A DNA stretch of 64,000 nt from Gleimia sp. 6138-11-ORH1. GTDB taxonomy: Bacteria > Actinomycetota > Actinomycetes > Actinomycetales > Actinomycetaceae. This document shows, piece by piece, positions 53,952 to 62,503 of the stretch; position 1 is the stretch's first letter; every line of letters starts with the position of its first letter. The stretch is from the NCBI RefSeq assembly GCF_024814355.1, contig NZ_JANUXV010000005.1, positions 60,155 through 124,154 on the forward strand, written 5' to 3'. The notes beneath the pieces are model-generated. The model saw only the letters and a program-made list of their open reading frames with translations. It did no database searches and was not told the origin of the DNA. Made by a program: the position numbers and the translations under genes.

Positions 53952-54629
53952 GTGCGAGTTTTAAACCTTTTACCAAACGGACACGTCCCCTACCTAGAAG
54001 GAGACAGAATCCAAAGAGAAACCTTCCAACAAGTCAAAGACAGAGAAGTTGATGACACCCTCATCGTCGTGGAATTTGAATCCACCTACACTGCTGGAAG
54101 ACGCACAAAACCAGAGGACATCTGCAACACAAACCTACCGGTAATCGAAGTAGACAGAGGCGGATCCGTCACCTGGCACGGCCCAGGACAACTGGTAATC
54201 TACCCAATTGTTCGCCTCAAAGAACCAGTAGATCGCATCAAATACATTCGCGCAGTAGAAGCCGCCGTAGTAGAAGCAATTAAAGAAACTTGGCAGCTAC
54301 CCGTAGAAATTGTCGAAGGGCGCGCCGGAGTCTGGCTCCGCCACCCAGATCGAAAAATCTGCGCAATCGGCTTAAAAGTAGCCCAAAACACCACCATGCA
54401 CGGACTCGCGTTAAACCTCTATCCCGATTTTCAAAACGCCTTCACCGGAATCATTCCCTGCGGAATCGACGACGCCGGGGTAACCTCCCTCCAAGAAGAA
54501 GGTATCGAAACCACACTAGAAGAGGCCATGTACGCCCTCGTGAAAAAACTAGAAACCCACCTGCAACCACTGCTGTGGGAAACTACAAAAAATAACGCAA
54601 CCACCCACCCAATCGGAGGGGAAAACTAA
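53952..54629 (+). CDS. lipB: Octanoyltransferase (lipoate biosynthesis)
   Basis: A 225-residue LipB, which moves the octanoyl group from acyl carrier protein to the E2 and H proteins that use lipoate. The catalytic pair is visible as Lys142 (ICAIGLKV) and Cys170 ([11 protein letters not shown]); [19 protein letters not shown] at ~69-87 is the family signature. The GTG start has no Shine-Dalgarno, and a -10-like TAGACT lies just upstream, so translation may be leaderless. The last base of its stop codon overlaps the first base of the lipA ATG, so the two enzymes of the pathway are tightly coupled. Confidence 0.95.
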   Translation: MRVLNLLPNGHVPYLEGDRIQRETFQQVKDREVDDTLIVVEFESTYTAGRRTKPEDICNTNLPVIEVDRGGSVTWHGPGQLVIYPIVRLKEPVDRIKYIRAVEAAVVEAIKETWQLPVEIVEGRAGVWLRHPDRKICAIGLKVAQNTTMHGLALNLYPDFQNAFTGIIPCGIDDAGVTSLQEEGIETTLEEAMYALVKKLETHLQPLLWETTKNNATTHPIGGEN

Positions 54630-55744
54630 TGTCAACGCTGCCGCAACCCGAAGGACGCAAACTACTGCGCGTCGAAGCCCGCAACCAGCAAGTTCCCCGC
54701 GAAGAACACCCAGACTGGCTAAAAACCCGCGTCTCCAACGGACCCAACTACCAAGAAATGCGCGGACTGGTAAAACGCGGAAGCCTCAACACCGTTTGCG
54801 CCGAAGCAAACTGCCCCAACATCTACGAATGCTGGGAAGACCGCGAAGCCTCCTTCCTCATCGGCGGCGCCATCTGCACTCGCCGCTGCGCATTTTGTGA
54901 CATTGCCACCGGAAAACCAGAAGGCTACGACCAAGACGAACCACGCCGCCTGGCAGAATCCGTAAAAGAACTGGGATTACGCTACGTCACCATCACCGGC
55001 GTAGCCCGCGACGACCTACCGGACGGAGCCTCCTGGCTATACGCAGAATCCTGCCGCCAAATCCACGCACTAATGCCCGGCACCGGAGTGGAACTACTGG
55101 TAGACGACTTCAAAGGCGACGTGAATGCCCTGCAAGATGTGTTCAGCGCCAACCCACAAGTATTTGCCCACAATATCGAAACCGTACCAAGGCTAATGAA
55201 AATCATTCGCCCCGCGTTCCGCTACGAACGCTCCCTGGCAGCAATCCGCGCCGCGAAAGACGCTGGGATCGTCACCAAATCAAATCTAATCCTGGGGCTG
55301 GGAGAAACCCGCGCAGAAATTGAAGAAACCATGCAGGATCTGCTGGAAGCCGGCTGTGATATTTTAACTATCACCCAATACCTGCGCCCCTCCCCCTTAC
55401 ACCACCCCATTGACCGCTGGGTAAAACCACAAGAATTTATTGAGCTACGAGATTTGGCCTACCAAATGGGCTTCCCCGCCTGCATGTCCGGGCCACTGGT
55501 ACGCTCTTCATACCGCTCAGGAAAACTCTGGGTCGAAGTCATGCAAAAACTCGGCCGAGAAATTCCAGCGCAATACAACGATCTGGTGGAATTTGCCTCA
55601 CAGGGAGCAGCCCAGCAAGAAGCCGAAGCCGTACAAGCACGCCTGGACGCACGCAGCCTCAGAAGCGTAAAAACAGGAGGTGGCTGCTGCGGTGGACAAA
55701 GCGCCAAAAACCCAAGCGCAACCAGTGGAGGATGCGGCTGCTGA
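54629..55744 (+). CDS. lipA: Lipoyl synthase with cysteine-rich tail
   Basis: A 371-residue radical-SAM enzyme that inserts two sulfurs into the protein-bound octanoyl chain. The auxiliary cluster cysteines are Cys57, Cys62 and Cys68 ([12 protein letters not shown]), and the radical-SAM cluster cysteines are Cys83, Cys87 and Cys90 (CTRRCAFC). The RSSYRSG end motif, whose serine binds the auxiliary cluster, is present near 293. It is longer than the usual ~300-330 residues and ends in a Gly/Cys tail (GGGCCGGQ ... GGCGC, four cysteines) after a Ala/Arg helix. A repeat of stop codons follows. Confidence 0.95.
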   Translation: MSTLPQPEGRKLLRVEARNQQVPREEHPDWLKTRVSNGPNYQEMRGLVKRGSLNTVCAEANCPNIYECWEDREASFLIGGAICTRRCAFCDIATGKPEGYDQDEPRRLAESVKELGLRYVTITGVARDDLPDGASWLYAESCRQIHALMPGTGVELLVDDFKGDVNALQDVFSANPQVFAHNIETVPRLMKIIRPAFRYERSLAAIRAAKDAGIVTKSNLILGLGETRAEIEETMQDLLEAGCDILTITQYLRPSPLHHPIDRWVKPQEFIELRDLAYQMGFPACMSGPLVRSSYRSGKLWVEVMQKLGREIPAQYNDLVEFASQGAAQQEAEAVQARLDARSLRSVKTGGGCCGGQSAKNPSATSGGCGC

Positions 55745-55788
55745 ATCTGCTAACTTATCTGCTAACTTATCAGAATCAGCTAACTTAG
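55742..55788 (+). repeat. Short repeat with extra in-frame stop codons after lipA
   Basis: The lipA TGA (55742-55744) is followed by three copies of CTAACTTA in a 12-bp then 18-bp spacing. Each copy puts another TAA in the lipA frame. Confidence 0.8.
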
Positions 55789-55816
55789 CCCAGGTTAGTT
55801 ATGCAGCCGAACCAGC

Positions 55817-57592
55817 TCACTTAAAAAGCTCCTGCAAACCAGTTTGAGAAACCTTCCCATTAGAAGAAACCGGGAAACTATCCACTACCCGCACCGCTCG
55901 CGGTAACTTATAGCGGGCTAATGATTTTGCAGCTAAAGTACGCAGCTGCTTTAAAACGGTGGACTCGGGTAGAGACTTTAACCAGTCGCCCTCGGCAGAA
56001 AACTCTGGAATCAACACCGCAGCTACGATCTGCCCCCACTGGGAATCCGCAATCCCAACCACCTGCACCTGAGCTACGCCAGGAATTTCTTGCAAAACCT
56101 CAGCCACCGCGTCAGGCAACACCTTTTCACCGCCAGTGTTAATCGTCTGCGCTGCTCTGGCTGCGAACTGGAAAGTGCCAGTTTCAGTCAGGTAACCTAA
56201 ATCCCCAGTCAAAAGCCAAGGGCCAACAAAAGAAGAAGCATTTAGAGCGTCATCCTGCCAGTAGCCAGATGATACCGACGGGCCGGCACAAACCAGCATA
56301 CCTATTTCATTAGGAGCCGTATCAACCAGTTCATTTTCTACCAAAAGTGGCTTATCTCCGGCTAAACGAGCGACTCTTACCCGCGTATAAGGAAATGGTA
56401 TACCAATGCCGTTTTCGCAGTTCGGAGCCATCGACGGAGTTAAACAAGTACCCGAAGCCGCCTGCTCAGTCATCCCCCACACGTTATAAGGCGCCCAACC
56501 CACCGCATGCAAACGCTGCGCTAAACTAACCGGCAAAGACGCGCCCCCAATCAACGGACGCACAAACGCAGACAAATCACGAGAAGTAAAAGACGGATCA
56601 TCCAAAAGACGCAAATAAATGGTTGGCACCCCAAACATCATCTGCACCTTAAAGACATCTAAAACTTCCAGCACCGTAGCTGGAGCAAAGCCCTCTATCA
56701 CTACTACCGTGCCACCACTATAAACTAAATCTAAAGTAGTCCCATTAAACCCACCGATATGAGAAAGCGGGGCAACGACTGCTTCTACAAAATCAGAAGA
56801 GTATTCAAAAACCTCCCGGAAATTACGGCAGCCCCACCACAAATTCGCGTGTGTTAAAGCCACCCCTTTGGGGTGACTTGCCGTGCCCGAAGTGTAAATA
56901 ATCGCCCCCACTGTAGAAGCATCTAAAACGGGAAGATCCGCAACCGAAAACGGAAGATAATCAGCTACAGTTTCCGCTAACTGCGGCAAAGCAAATACTG
57001 CAAAATCGTTGATTCTGGCTGTCTCTAACGGCCCCTGCTGGGGGGATTCAGAGTGTTCGGGAAAAACAGCTGCTAGCCTTTTCGATTGCTCCGGCCCGGC
57101 AAAAACTAATCTCGGTTTGCAATCTTCAGTAACTAAAGCAAATTCCTCCGCAGTATAGTGCTGATCCAACTGTACCGAAATAGCTCCCAGCCCGGCGCAA
57201 GCAATATGCACCAATAAATGCCAGACACTATTTGGTCCCCAAACAGCCACCCGGTCACCAGCTTTAACGCCATGCGCCTGCAAGAGACTAACTAAACGTA
57301 AAGCTAGATCAGCTGACTGTGAAACAGACGAAACGAAACTAACCTCAAAATCCTGAGCCGAGGCAACCGCTTGAGGAAGTAGACTATCGGTTTTAACAAG
57401 AGGAGAAAAAATCGATCTTTCCGGGGGAGCCACCCCCACCAAGTGCAGACGATGCGGATTACGCACCGCCGCTTTAAGTAATAAGTTCAAAGGAGAATAA
57501 TCAGGTTCGCAAACTACCCGCGCGGACCACGGGGCAGCAGAAGAAAATCCCGAGGGCGGATGATTAGGAAAGTTTGAATACTTATCACGCAT
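55817..57592 (-). CDS. AMP-forming acyl-CoA synthetase/ligase (ANL superfamily)
   Basis: A 591-residue adenylate-forming enzyme. The ATP motif is GAIIYTSGTASHPKGVALTH, followed by YNVWGMTEQA (A5), LLTGDLGYL (A7) and, near the C-terminus, the catalytic-lysine region VSSNGKVSQTGL (A10). The N-terminal ~60 residues are atypical and begin with NFPNHPPSGFSSAAPW. It resembles fatty-acid or O-succinylbenzoate CoA ligases (MenE), but no menaquinone genes are nearby, so I leave the substrate open. It is convergent with lipA and divergent from an unknown membrane protein gene. Confidence 0.88.
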   Translation of the reverse strand: MRDKYSNFPNHPPSGFSSAAPWSARVVCEPDYSPLNLLLKAAVRNPHRLHLVGVAPPERSIFSPLVKTDSLLPQAVASAQDFEVSFVSSVSQSADLALRLVSLLQAHGVKAGDRVAVWGPNSVWHLLVHIACAGLGAISVQLDQHYTAEEFALVTEDCKPRLVFAGPEQSKRLAAVFPEHSESPQQGPLETARINDFAVFALPQLAETVADYLPFSVADLPVLDASTVGAIIYTSGTASHPKGVALTHANLWWGCRNFREVFEYSSDFVEAVVAPLSHIGGFNGTTLDLVYSGGTVVVIEGFAPATVLEVLDVFKVQMMFGVPTIYLRLLDDPSFTSRDLSAFVRPLIGGASLPVSLAQRLHAVGWAPYNVWGMTEQAASGTCLTPSMAPNCENGIGIPFPYTRVRVARLAGDKPLLVENELVDTAPNEIGMLVCAGPSVSSGYWQDDALNASSFVGPWLLTGDLGYLTETGTFQFAARAAQTINTGGEKVLPDAVAEVLQEIPGVAQVQVVGIADSQWGQIVAAVLIPEFSAEGDWLKSLPESTVLKQLRTLAAKSLARYKLPRAVRVVDSFPVSSNGKVSQTGLQELFK

Positions 57593-57671
57593 AGAAACAG
57601 TATGCCTTATTTGAAAGTAAAACCCCCTAAGAGCAGAAAAACGTAAAACCCGCTAAATTAGGAGGGTGAAT

Positions 57672-58559
57672 TTGTTAATTGACCTATCTTTCGGTGAAGA
57701 ATACATCTTTGACCCACACGCAGTGCGCGAAGCCGCAGGAGTGGATCGACTCAGCGACCTCAGAAATCGCCATGTGAGAGAACTACCCGCAGTAGAACAG
57801 CTACACACCCCGGCAATCCGCGACGCCCTTATCTTTATCCTGCGAGACTCTGTACGTAAAAGAGAAAAACTTTGGCTACTCCCCATGACTGATGAAGTCC
57901 ACACTGAATGGGTTGAATGGTTAGATGGGGAAGTGCTCACCAAAGTGGGACCGAAACAAGAATGGCTGGGACAAACAATCACTCCCTACGGGATTTCTCC
58001 TTTGAAACTGGTCAGCTTCCTTGCCCAACGGGCTCGAAGTAGTGATCTGGATTTTCTACAAAAATCACTGCATGACATTGACGGGCTACATTTGACTGCT
58101 GGAGTTTACCGGCAGGTAGTTAATGCTGGAGTTAAAGTGATGGAACGCAGCAAATTCGTGCGCGTAATTACCACTCCAAAATTCATCGCCTACGCAGTAG
58201 TCCTCATCTATTCAGCCTTGCGTGCCTTACCCGTCACCTTTGTGAAAGAATTTGAAGGCTCTTTGGCAGTGCTTTGGCTTATTGATCTGGGAACAGCTTT
58301 ACCTTACACCTGGGGTCTGATTACTATGATGACCGCCAGGGAACTTTGGCTCAGACTTGTCGGTATTGTGGTGACCGTAGTGACCTTTTTAGCGCCCTAC
58401 CTCTATTTTGGTGCCAAAGGTTCAAACTATCCGTTCCACGTGATAGTTACCATCACCCTATTGATTTTCATCACGTTCGCATGGGAAGCCTACCGAGTGC
58501 GGGCAGATAAGCACGTTGATACAGTCCTTAGAAACTCCGCCAGGAGTCACCGCAAATAA
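57672..58559 (+). CDS. Unrecognised protein with soluble N-terminal half and four-helix membrane half
   Basis: A 295-residue protein that I do not recognise. I choose the TTG at 57672, six bases after GGAGG; a GTG at 57666 touches that site. Residues ~1-170 are soluble and mixed alpha/beta (NLLIDLSFGEEYIFDPHAV, ILRDSVRKREKLWLLPM). Residues ~175-285 contain four hydrophobic helices. The neighbour downstream is a phosphatidylcholine-synthase-like gene on the same strand, 247 bases away, so a membrane or lipid role is possible. The stop codon lies inside the first unit of a four-copy 19-bp repeat. Confidence 0.75.
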   Translation: MLIDLSFGEEYIFDPHAVREAAGVDRLSDLRNRHVRELPAVEQLHTPAIRDALIFILRDSVRKREKLWLLPMTDEVHTEWVEWLDGEVLTKVGPKQEWLGQTITPYGISPLKLVSFLAQRARSSDLDFLQKSLHDIDGLHLTAGVYRQVVNAGVKVMERSKFVRVITTPKFIAYAVVLIYSALRALPVTFVKEFEGSLAVLWLIDLGTALPYTWGLITMMTARELWLRLVGIVVTVVTFLAPYLYFGAKGSNYPFHVIVTITLLIFITFAWEAYRVRADKHVDTVLRNSARSHRK

Positions 58560-58629
58560 GAAGCAGTCGCGGAAATAAGAAGTGTGCCGAAAAATAAGAA
58601 TTGGTCACAGAAATAAGAAGCGGCTTGAG
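58554..58629. repeat. Four-unit 19-bp tandem repeat starting at a stop codon
   Basis: Four units of exactly 19 bp at 58554-58572, 58573-58591, 58592-58610 and 58611-58629, each beginning AAATAAGAA. The TAA of the first unit is the stop codon of the preceding gene. As 19 is not a multiple of three, the TAA copies fall in all three frames. The remaining gap to 58806 holds nothing else obvious. Confidence 0.93.
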
Positions 58630-58806
58630 AGAGGCGCTGAAGTATACATTACCTGCCAAAACTTGACTTAAACCTGGTCGATGCTTGGCTCAAATGCCCA
58701 TTTCCCATATGCTAGGAAGTAATTAGGTATCTATAAATCGCCTTAGCTACACAGACACAGTGCGAGAAGGCGGAGCCATAGTGCCCCGACATATTGGAGA
58801 AATATC

Positions 58807-59556
58807 TTGACGAAGAAACTCGGAGAAGCGATCGACCAGCTGAATTGGCCGCTAAAAAACTACATCGCCGCATGGGCTGTACACGCTTTCACCATGACCG
58901 GTCTGCTTTGGGGACTTTTGGCAGTACTCGCCCTTTTTGAACGCGACTACAAAATGATGTGGATGTGGCTAGTTGTTGCACTTATCGTAGACGCAGCAGA
59001 TGGGCCGTTGGCACGCAAAGCAAGAGTTTCAGAAGTTGTCCCTTGGTTCTCAGGCGTGATGATGGATAACGTAGTCGATTACCTAACCTGGACCTTTATT
59101 CCAGCAGTTTTTATGGTAATTGCCCTCCCCTTAGGGCCTACTCCACTGGCTGTTTTAGCAGCAACAATGGTCCTAATGTCCTCTATGTTCTGCTACGCCA
59201 ATAATCTGATGAAATCTTCAGACTGGTATTTCGTGGGATTCCCCGCCGCTTGGAATATCGTGGCGATTATCCTCTGGGTATTCCAAATCAACGTTTACCT
59301 TAACTGGTTAGTTATCGTTGTCTTTACAGTTTTGGCAGTAATCCCCTGGAAGTGGGTACACCCGTTCCGCGTAAAACAGTACCGAATGTTTAACGCTGCC
59401 GCCGCAGTAGTTTGGGTAATCACCACGGCTCTGCTGGTCTACTACTATCCGGTTGCGTCTCCCTGGATTTCCGTTCCTTGGCTGATTTCAGGGCTATGGA
59501 TTCTGGGAGTTTCCGCATTGCGTTCTTGGCGAGGGCGCCCCGATCGGAATAAGTAA
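58807..59556 (+). CDS. pcs: CDP-alcohol phosphatidyltransferase, phosphatidylcholine synthase-like
   Basis: A 249-residue integral membrane enzyme with about eight helices. The CDP-alcohol phosphotransferase motif is DAADGPLARKARVSEVVPWFSGVMMDNVVDY (D-x2-DG-x2-AR ... D-x3-D, with the spacing between AR and the last aspartates slightly expanded). The start AIDQLNWPLKNYIAAWAVHAFTMTGLLWGLLAV and the overall length follow bacterial Pcs, which joins choline to CDP-diacylglycerol. Other headgroup alcohols cannot be excluded. It starts with TTG after GGAG and ends at a strong terminator. Confidence 0.82.
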   Translation: MTKKLGEAIDQLNWPLKNYIAAWAVHAFTMTGLLWGLLAVLALFERDYKMMWMWLVVALIVDAADGPLARKARVSEVVPWFSGVMMDNVVDYLTWTFIPAVFMVIALPLGPTPLAVLAATMVLMSSMFCYANNLMKSSDWYFVGFPAAWNIVAIILWVFQINVYLNWLVIVVFTVLAVIPWKWVHPFRVKQYRMFNAAAAVVWVITTALLVYYYPVASPWISVPWLISGLWILGVSALRSWRGRPDRNK

Positions 59557-59633
59557 CCATCTGCGGTAAAAGAAAACAAACCACCGGTATTTTAAGCTAC
59601 CAGCTTCTACCGTAATCTCAGGTAAGAAGAATG

Positions 59634-59673
59634 AAAGGCTCTGCTCCCGCTATTAAGCGGGAGCAGAGCCTTT
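59634..59673. terminator. Bidirectional terminator between pcs and the nitrite reductase gene
   Basis: An 18-bp stem (59634-59651 with about 59655-59673) around an ATT loop separates two convergent genes; TTT follows on the plus strand and AAA precedes it, so it can work both ways. Confidence 0.9.
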
Positions 59674-59688
59674 CCACATTTACGGGAA

Positions 59689-61149
59689 TTACTTGGCGCG
59701 GAAAATACCAATCGCCCCTTGTTCCGCGCGAATAATCGAGTGGTCTAAGAACGGATAGTTACCCGCCTCAGGAAGCGCGAACTCTACATAACCACCCTGC
59801 GCTGCAGTTAATCCCAGTGCCTGGCTGCCACCGCCCTTTTTCCCAGTCACCGGATCAACCCCGTCTTTAAGTAAGAAACGCCCCTCAGCCCAAGTAGTAT
59901 CAAACTGAGAACCCACCACGTGGAAAGAAGTCCCCAGGTTCGGGCCAATGGCAATTACCCAAGCACGTACCTTTTTCCCCACGGGAACTTCAATCGGTTT
60001 CACCCGGTACTGGTAAGGCACCCCATTAAAAGCCATCAAATCAGGTTGCACCAAACGGAGTTTCTGCGGATCCACAGGCGAATCAGCAGACGGCAAATAA
60101 ATTTCAGACTGCACAAACACATACTCGTAATCAACCGGCTCCAAATCTGGCGGATCAATCACCACCGCCCCGTGCATACCAGTAGCAATATGCATAGTCA
60201 TCGGCGCAGTACCACAGTGATACATCCAAATCCCCGCGCGCTGTGCCGTGAACTCATAAACCAAAGACTCACCCGGTTCAATCGAACGCATCGGCACATC
60301 CGGAGCCAAATACGACGCATGGAAGTCAATCGAATGAGCCATAGTGCCCTCATTCTTTAAGGTGATCACAAACTTATCACCTAACTTACCGCGCAGAGTC
60401 GGCCCCACCGGACCACCGTTGAAAGTCCAAATCGGACGTTTCACCCCCGCACCTAAACCAATCTCAGTTTCAGTCACCACAAAAGTGAACTCACGCACCC
60501 GCTTATCGTCAGCCTTAGGTAACACCGGGTCAATATAAACCTCCGAAGGATCTTGCAAGAAAGCACTCATCCCCGGAACGTCCGCTGCTACAGTGCTACC
60601 AGACCCATGGTGAGAGTGCGCTCCAGTCGATTGATTACCAGAGGCAGCGCCCTCGGAAGAACTCTTTTGCCCACCTGCCTGCGGAGAAATCTTCATCGTC
60701 ATGCCGGACTGCCGATGCCCCGGAACTGAACACCAAGCAGAAACCGGCTGATCCAATCCGGGAAGCAGGAGCTTAGCTGACTGTCCCGGCGCCACCAACT
60801 CAGTTTTCGGCCCTAAATCTGTCACCAAATCATGCGCCGTGGAATCATCGTTAATGAAAGTAATTTCAACCGGAGTATGCGCCGGAACTTCAAGTAAATT
60901 GGGAGAGAAAGCCATTGCCTGGGCGCGTACTTCAACCTGCACCGGAGCTTTATCCCCCACAGGAGCCGGAACGTCCTGAGGCGGTGTAGAAACCGGATTT
61001 GGAAAACCTTGGCTAAGCAGCAAAGTAGTGAAAACCAAAACAAAAGCACTTACCGCTGCCACCACACCAGCAGGATTAAAAGCTCGCTTCACATAGGGGC
61101 CCTGCGGCGGCGCCCCTTCTTTCGGTGTAGAAGAAACTTGCATATTCAT
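59689..61149 (-). CDS. nirK: Copper-containing nitrite reductase with N-terminal cupredoxin domain
   Basis: A 486-residue membrane-anchored multicopper enzyme that would reduce nitrite to nitric oxide. One helix lies at ~28-47. Residues ~65-155 form an extra cupredoxin domain with a complete type 1 copper set (His106, Cys140, His145, Met150). A His-rich linker follows. The two-domain NirK core spans ~205-486: His272, His311-Cys312, His320 and Met325 fit the type 1 and type 2 sites, with Asp275 and His277 as active-site residues and His410 as the ligand from the second domain. So three cupredoxin domains are predicted. It is last in a three-gene minus-strand operon. Confidence 0.9.
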   Translation of the reverse strand: MNMQVSSTPKEGAPPQGPYVKRAFNPAGVVAAVSAFVLVFTTLLLSQGFPNPVSTPPQDVPAPVGDKAPVQVEVRAQAMAFSPNLLEVPAHTPVEITFINDDSTAHDLVTDLGPKTELVAPGQSAKLLLPGLDQPVSAWCSVPGHRQSGMTMKISPQAGGQKSSSEGAASGNQSTGAHSHHGSGSTVAADVPGMSAFLQDPSEVYIDPVLPKADDKRVREFTFVVTETEIGLGAGVKRPIWTFNGGPVGPTLRGKLGDKFVITLKNEGTMAHSIDFHASYLAPDVPMRSIEPGESLVYEFTAQRAGIWMYHCGTAPMTMHIATGMHGAVVIDPPDLEPVDYEYVFVQSEIYLPSADSPVDPQKLRLVQPDLMAFNGVPYQYRVKPIEVPVGKKVRAWVIAIGPNLGTSFHVVGSQFDTTWAEGRFLLKDGVDPVTGKKGGGSQALGLTAAQGGYVEFALPEAGNYPFLDHSIIRAEQGAIGIFRAK

Positions 61150-61183
61150 AAACCCATCCTTTTAATCACGAAACCAAATAAAA

Positions 61184-62503
61184 CTAAAGCTGACGATTGT
61201 TGGAATCTAAAAGATTACGGCGGTGCTGGGGCGGCGCCACTCCCAGCGGCTCAGTTGGATCCGCAGTTGAAAGTTGCCTGACCACTACCAGAGCCAACTG
61301 CAACAAAGTAATAAAAAGCCCAAAAAGACCCAGTAACCACAAAACCTGCGCCGGTTGTGGAGGCGCTATAAACGACCCTAAGAAAAGCAGATTCAATAAG
61401 AACACCCGATACTCCGCAAACCGATCCAAACTCCGGTAACTGGCCTGCAAAGCCGGTCCTAAACCAATAATCATCGGCAGTAAATAAGCCAACGAACCCA
61501 GTAAAATCTGCGCTGCCCCAACCAAAACCACAGGGAACAACAGAGCAATCTCCACTCGTAACTGAGCTAGAGGCAGGGCAGTCCAAGCTGGGCTGGGGAA
61601 AGTCACCCACCCCAGTAGCAATACTGCTGCGACCAGCCAAAAAGTACCCAGCAGAAGAGTTTGCGGGGCAAACCCCCAGTGCGCATTAACACGCAACGGC
61701 AACACTGCTAAAACCGCCAAAGTTAATAAAACCGCCGCCAAAATCACAAAACCTACAAAAATCAACCACGGATTCATAAACCAAGCGCCACTTAAAACTA
61801 CAATCACCGCAAATAATGCCACCGGAAAAGCCGCTGCCAAAATATCCTTCGTCTGAGCCAGTACCTTAGTGCGGGAAGTAGTCGGCAAGAGTGTTCCCAA
61901 AGTAACGAAAATCGTAATTCCCACAAAGGTCACCACATTCGCAAAAATATGCGTCAGTAAGAAAGCCTCGCGCCACAGAAAAGGAACCAGCCAAACACCC
62001 AGCAAATCTAAACCTAACAGCAGACCGCATATCAATCCCACTAAAAATGCACCCGTAGCTAAAGCATAGTAACGGACTACCCCCGCTAGTTGGCTCTTAA
62101 ACGCCGCCTGCCGCAGCGCCTGCCAAATAGCACCCAATAACCAAGCAAAAGCCACAAAGATCAGTGCAAATCCCGGTAGTAAAAACCAGCCGAAAGAAAA
62201 TGCAAACGCTAAAACTGAAAGCACACTTCCCGCCGTATGTAACAGGAGACGCCACAGTGGCTGCTGCGAAGTGAAATCAGAATAGCGTAGTAAAGTCACC
62301 GAAAAATGCCAGGCCCACACCAAAATCGAAGTGGCCACCACACCTAAAGTAAACACGTGAATGCTCATCCACCACAGGCGCGTCCCAAACCACGCGCTCA
62401 CAAACTGAGGAGCCACCTGGTTCCACAGCGTGAAACCTAAGATCAGTAACACCCAACCCGCTAAGATCCACCGGTAATAGACGTAAACTTTCGCCTTACG
62501 CAT
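61184..62503 (-). CDS. Multi-helix membrane protein similar to the membrane part of actinobacterial NirK fusions
   Basis: A 439-residue protein with about 12 membrane helices. Its pattern (MSIHVFTLGVVATSILVWAWHFS, RLLLHTAGSV, VVRYYALA, LTHIFANVVTF, GTLLPTT) matches, from memory, the N-terminal membrane region of large actinobacterial proteins in which NirK is fused to a membrane domain. Here it is a separate gene, 34 bases before nirK. Conserved histidines in helices could bind haem or metal, which would fit electron transfer from quinol to NirK; this is inference. Its ATG overlaps the upstream stop by eight bases. Confidence 0.75.
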   Translation of the reverse strand: MRKAKVYVYYRWILAGWVLLILGFTLWNQVAPQFVSAWFGTRLWWMSIHVFTLGVVATSILVWAWHFSVTLLRYSDFTSQQPLWRLLLHTAGSVLSVLAFAFSFGWFLLPGFALIFVAFAWLLGAIWQALRQAAFKSQLAGVVRYYALATGAFLVGLICGLLLGLDLLGVWLVPFLWREAFLLTHIFANVVTFVGITIFVTLGTLLPTTSRTKVLAQTKDILAAAFPVALFAVIVVLSGAWFMNPWLIFVGFVILAAVLLTLAVLAVLPLRVNAHWGFAPQTLLLGTFWLVAAVLLLGWVTFPSPAWTALPLAQLRVEIALLFPVVLVGAAQILLGSLAYLLPMIIGLGPALQASYRSLDRFAEYRVFLLNLLFLGSFIAPPQPAQVLWLLGLFGLFITLLQLALVVVRQLSTADPTEPLGVAPPQHRRNLLDSNNRQL

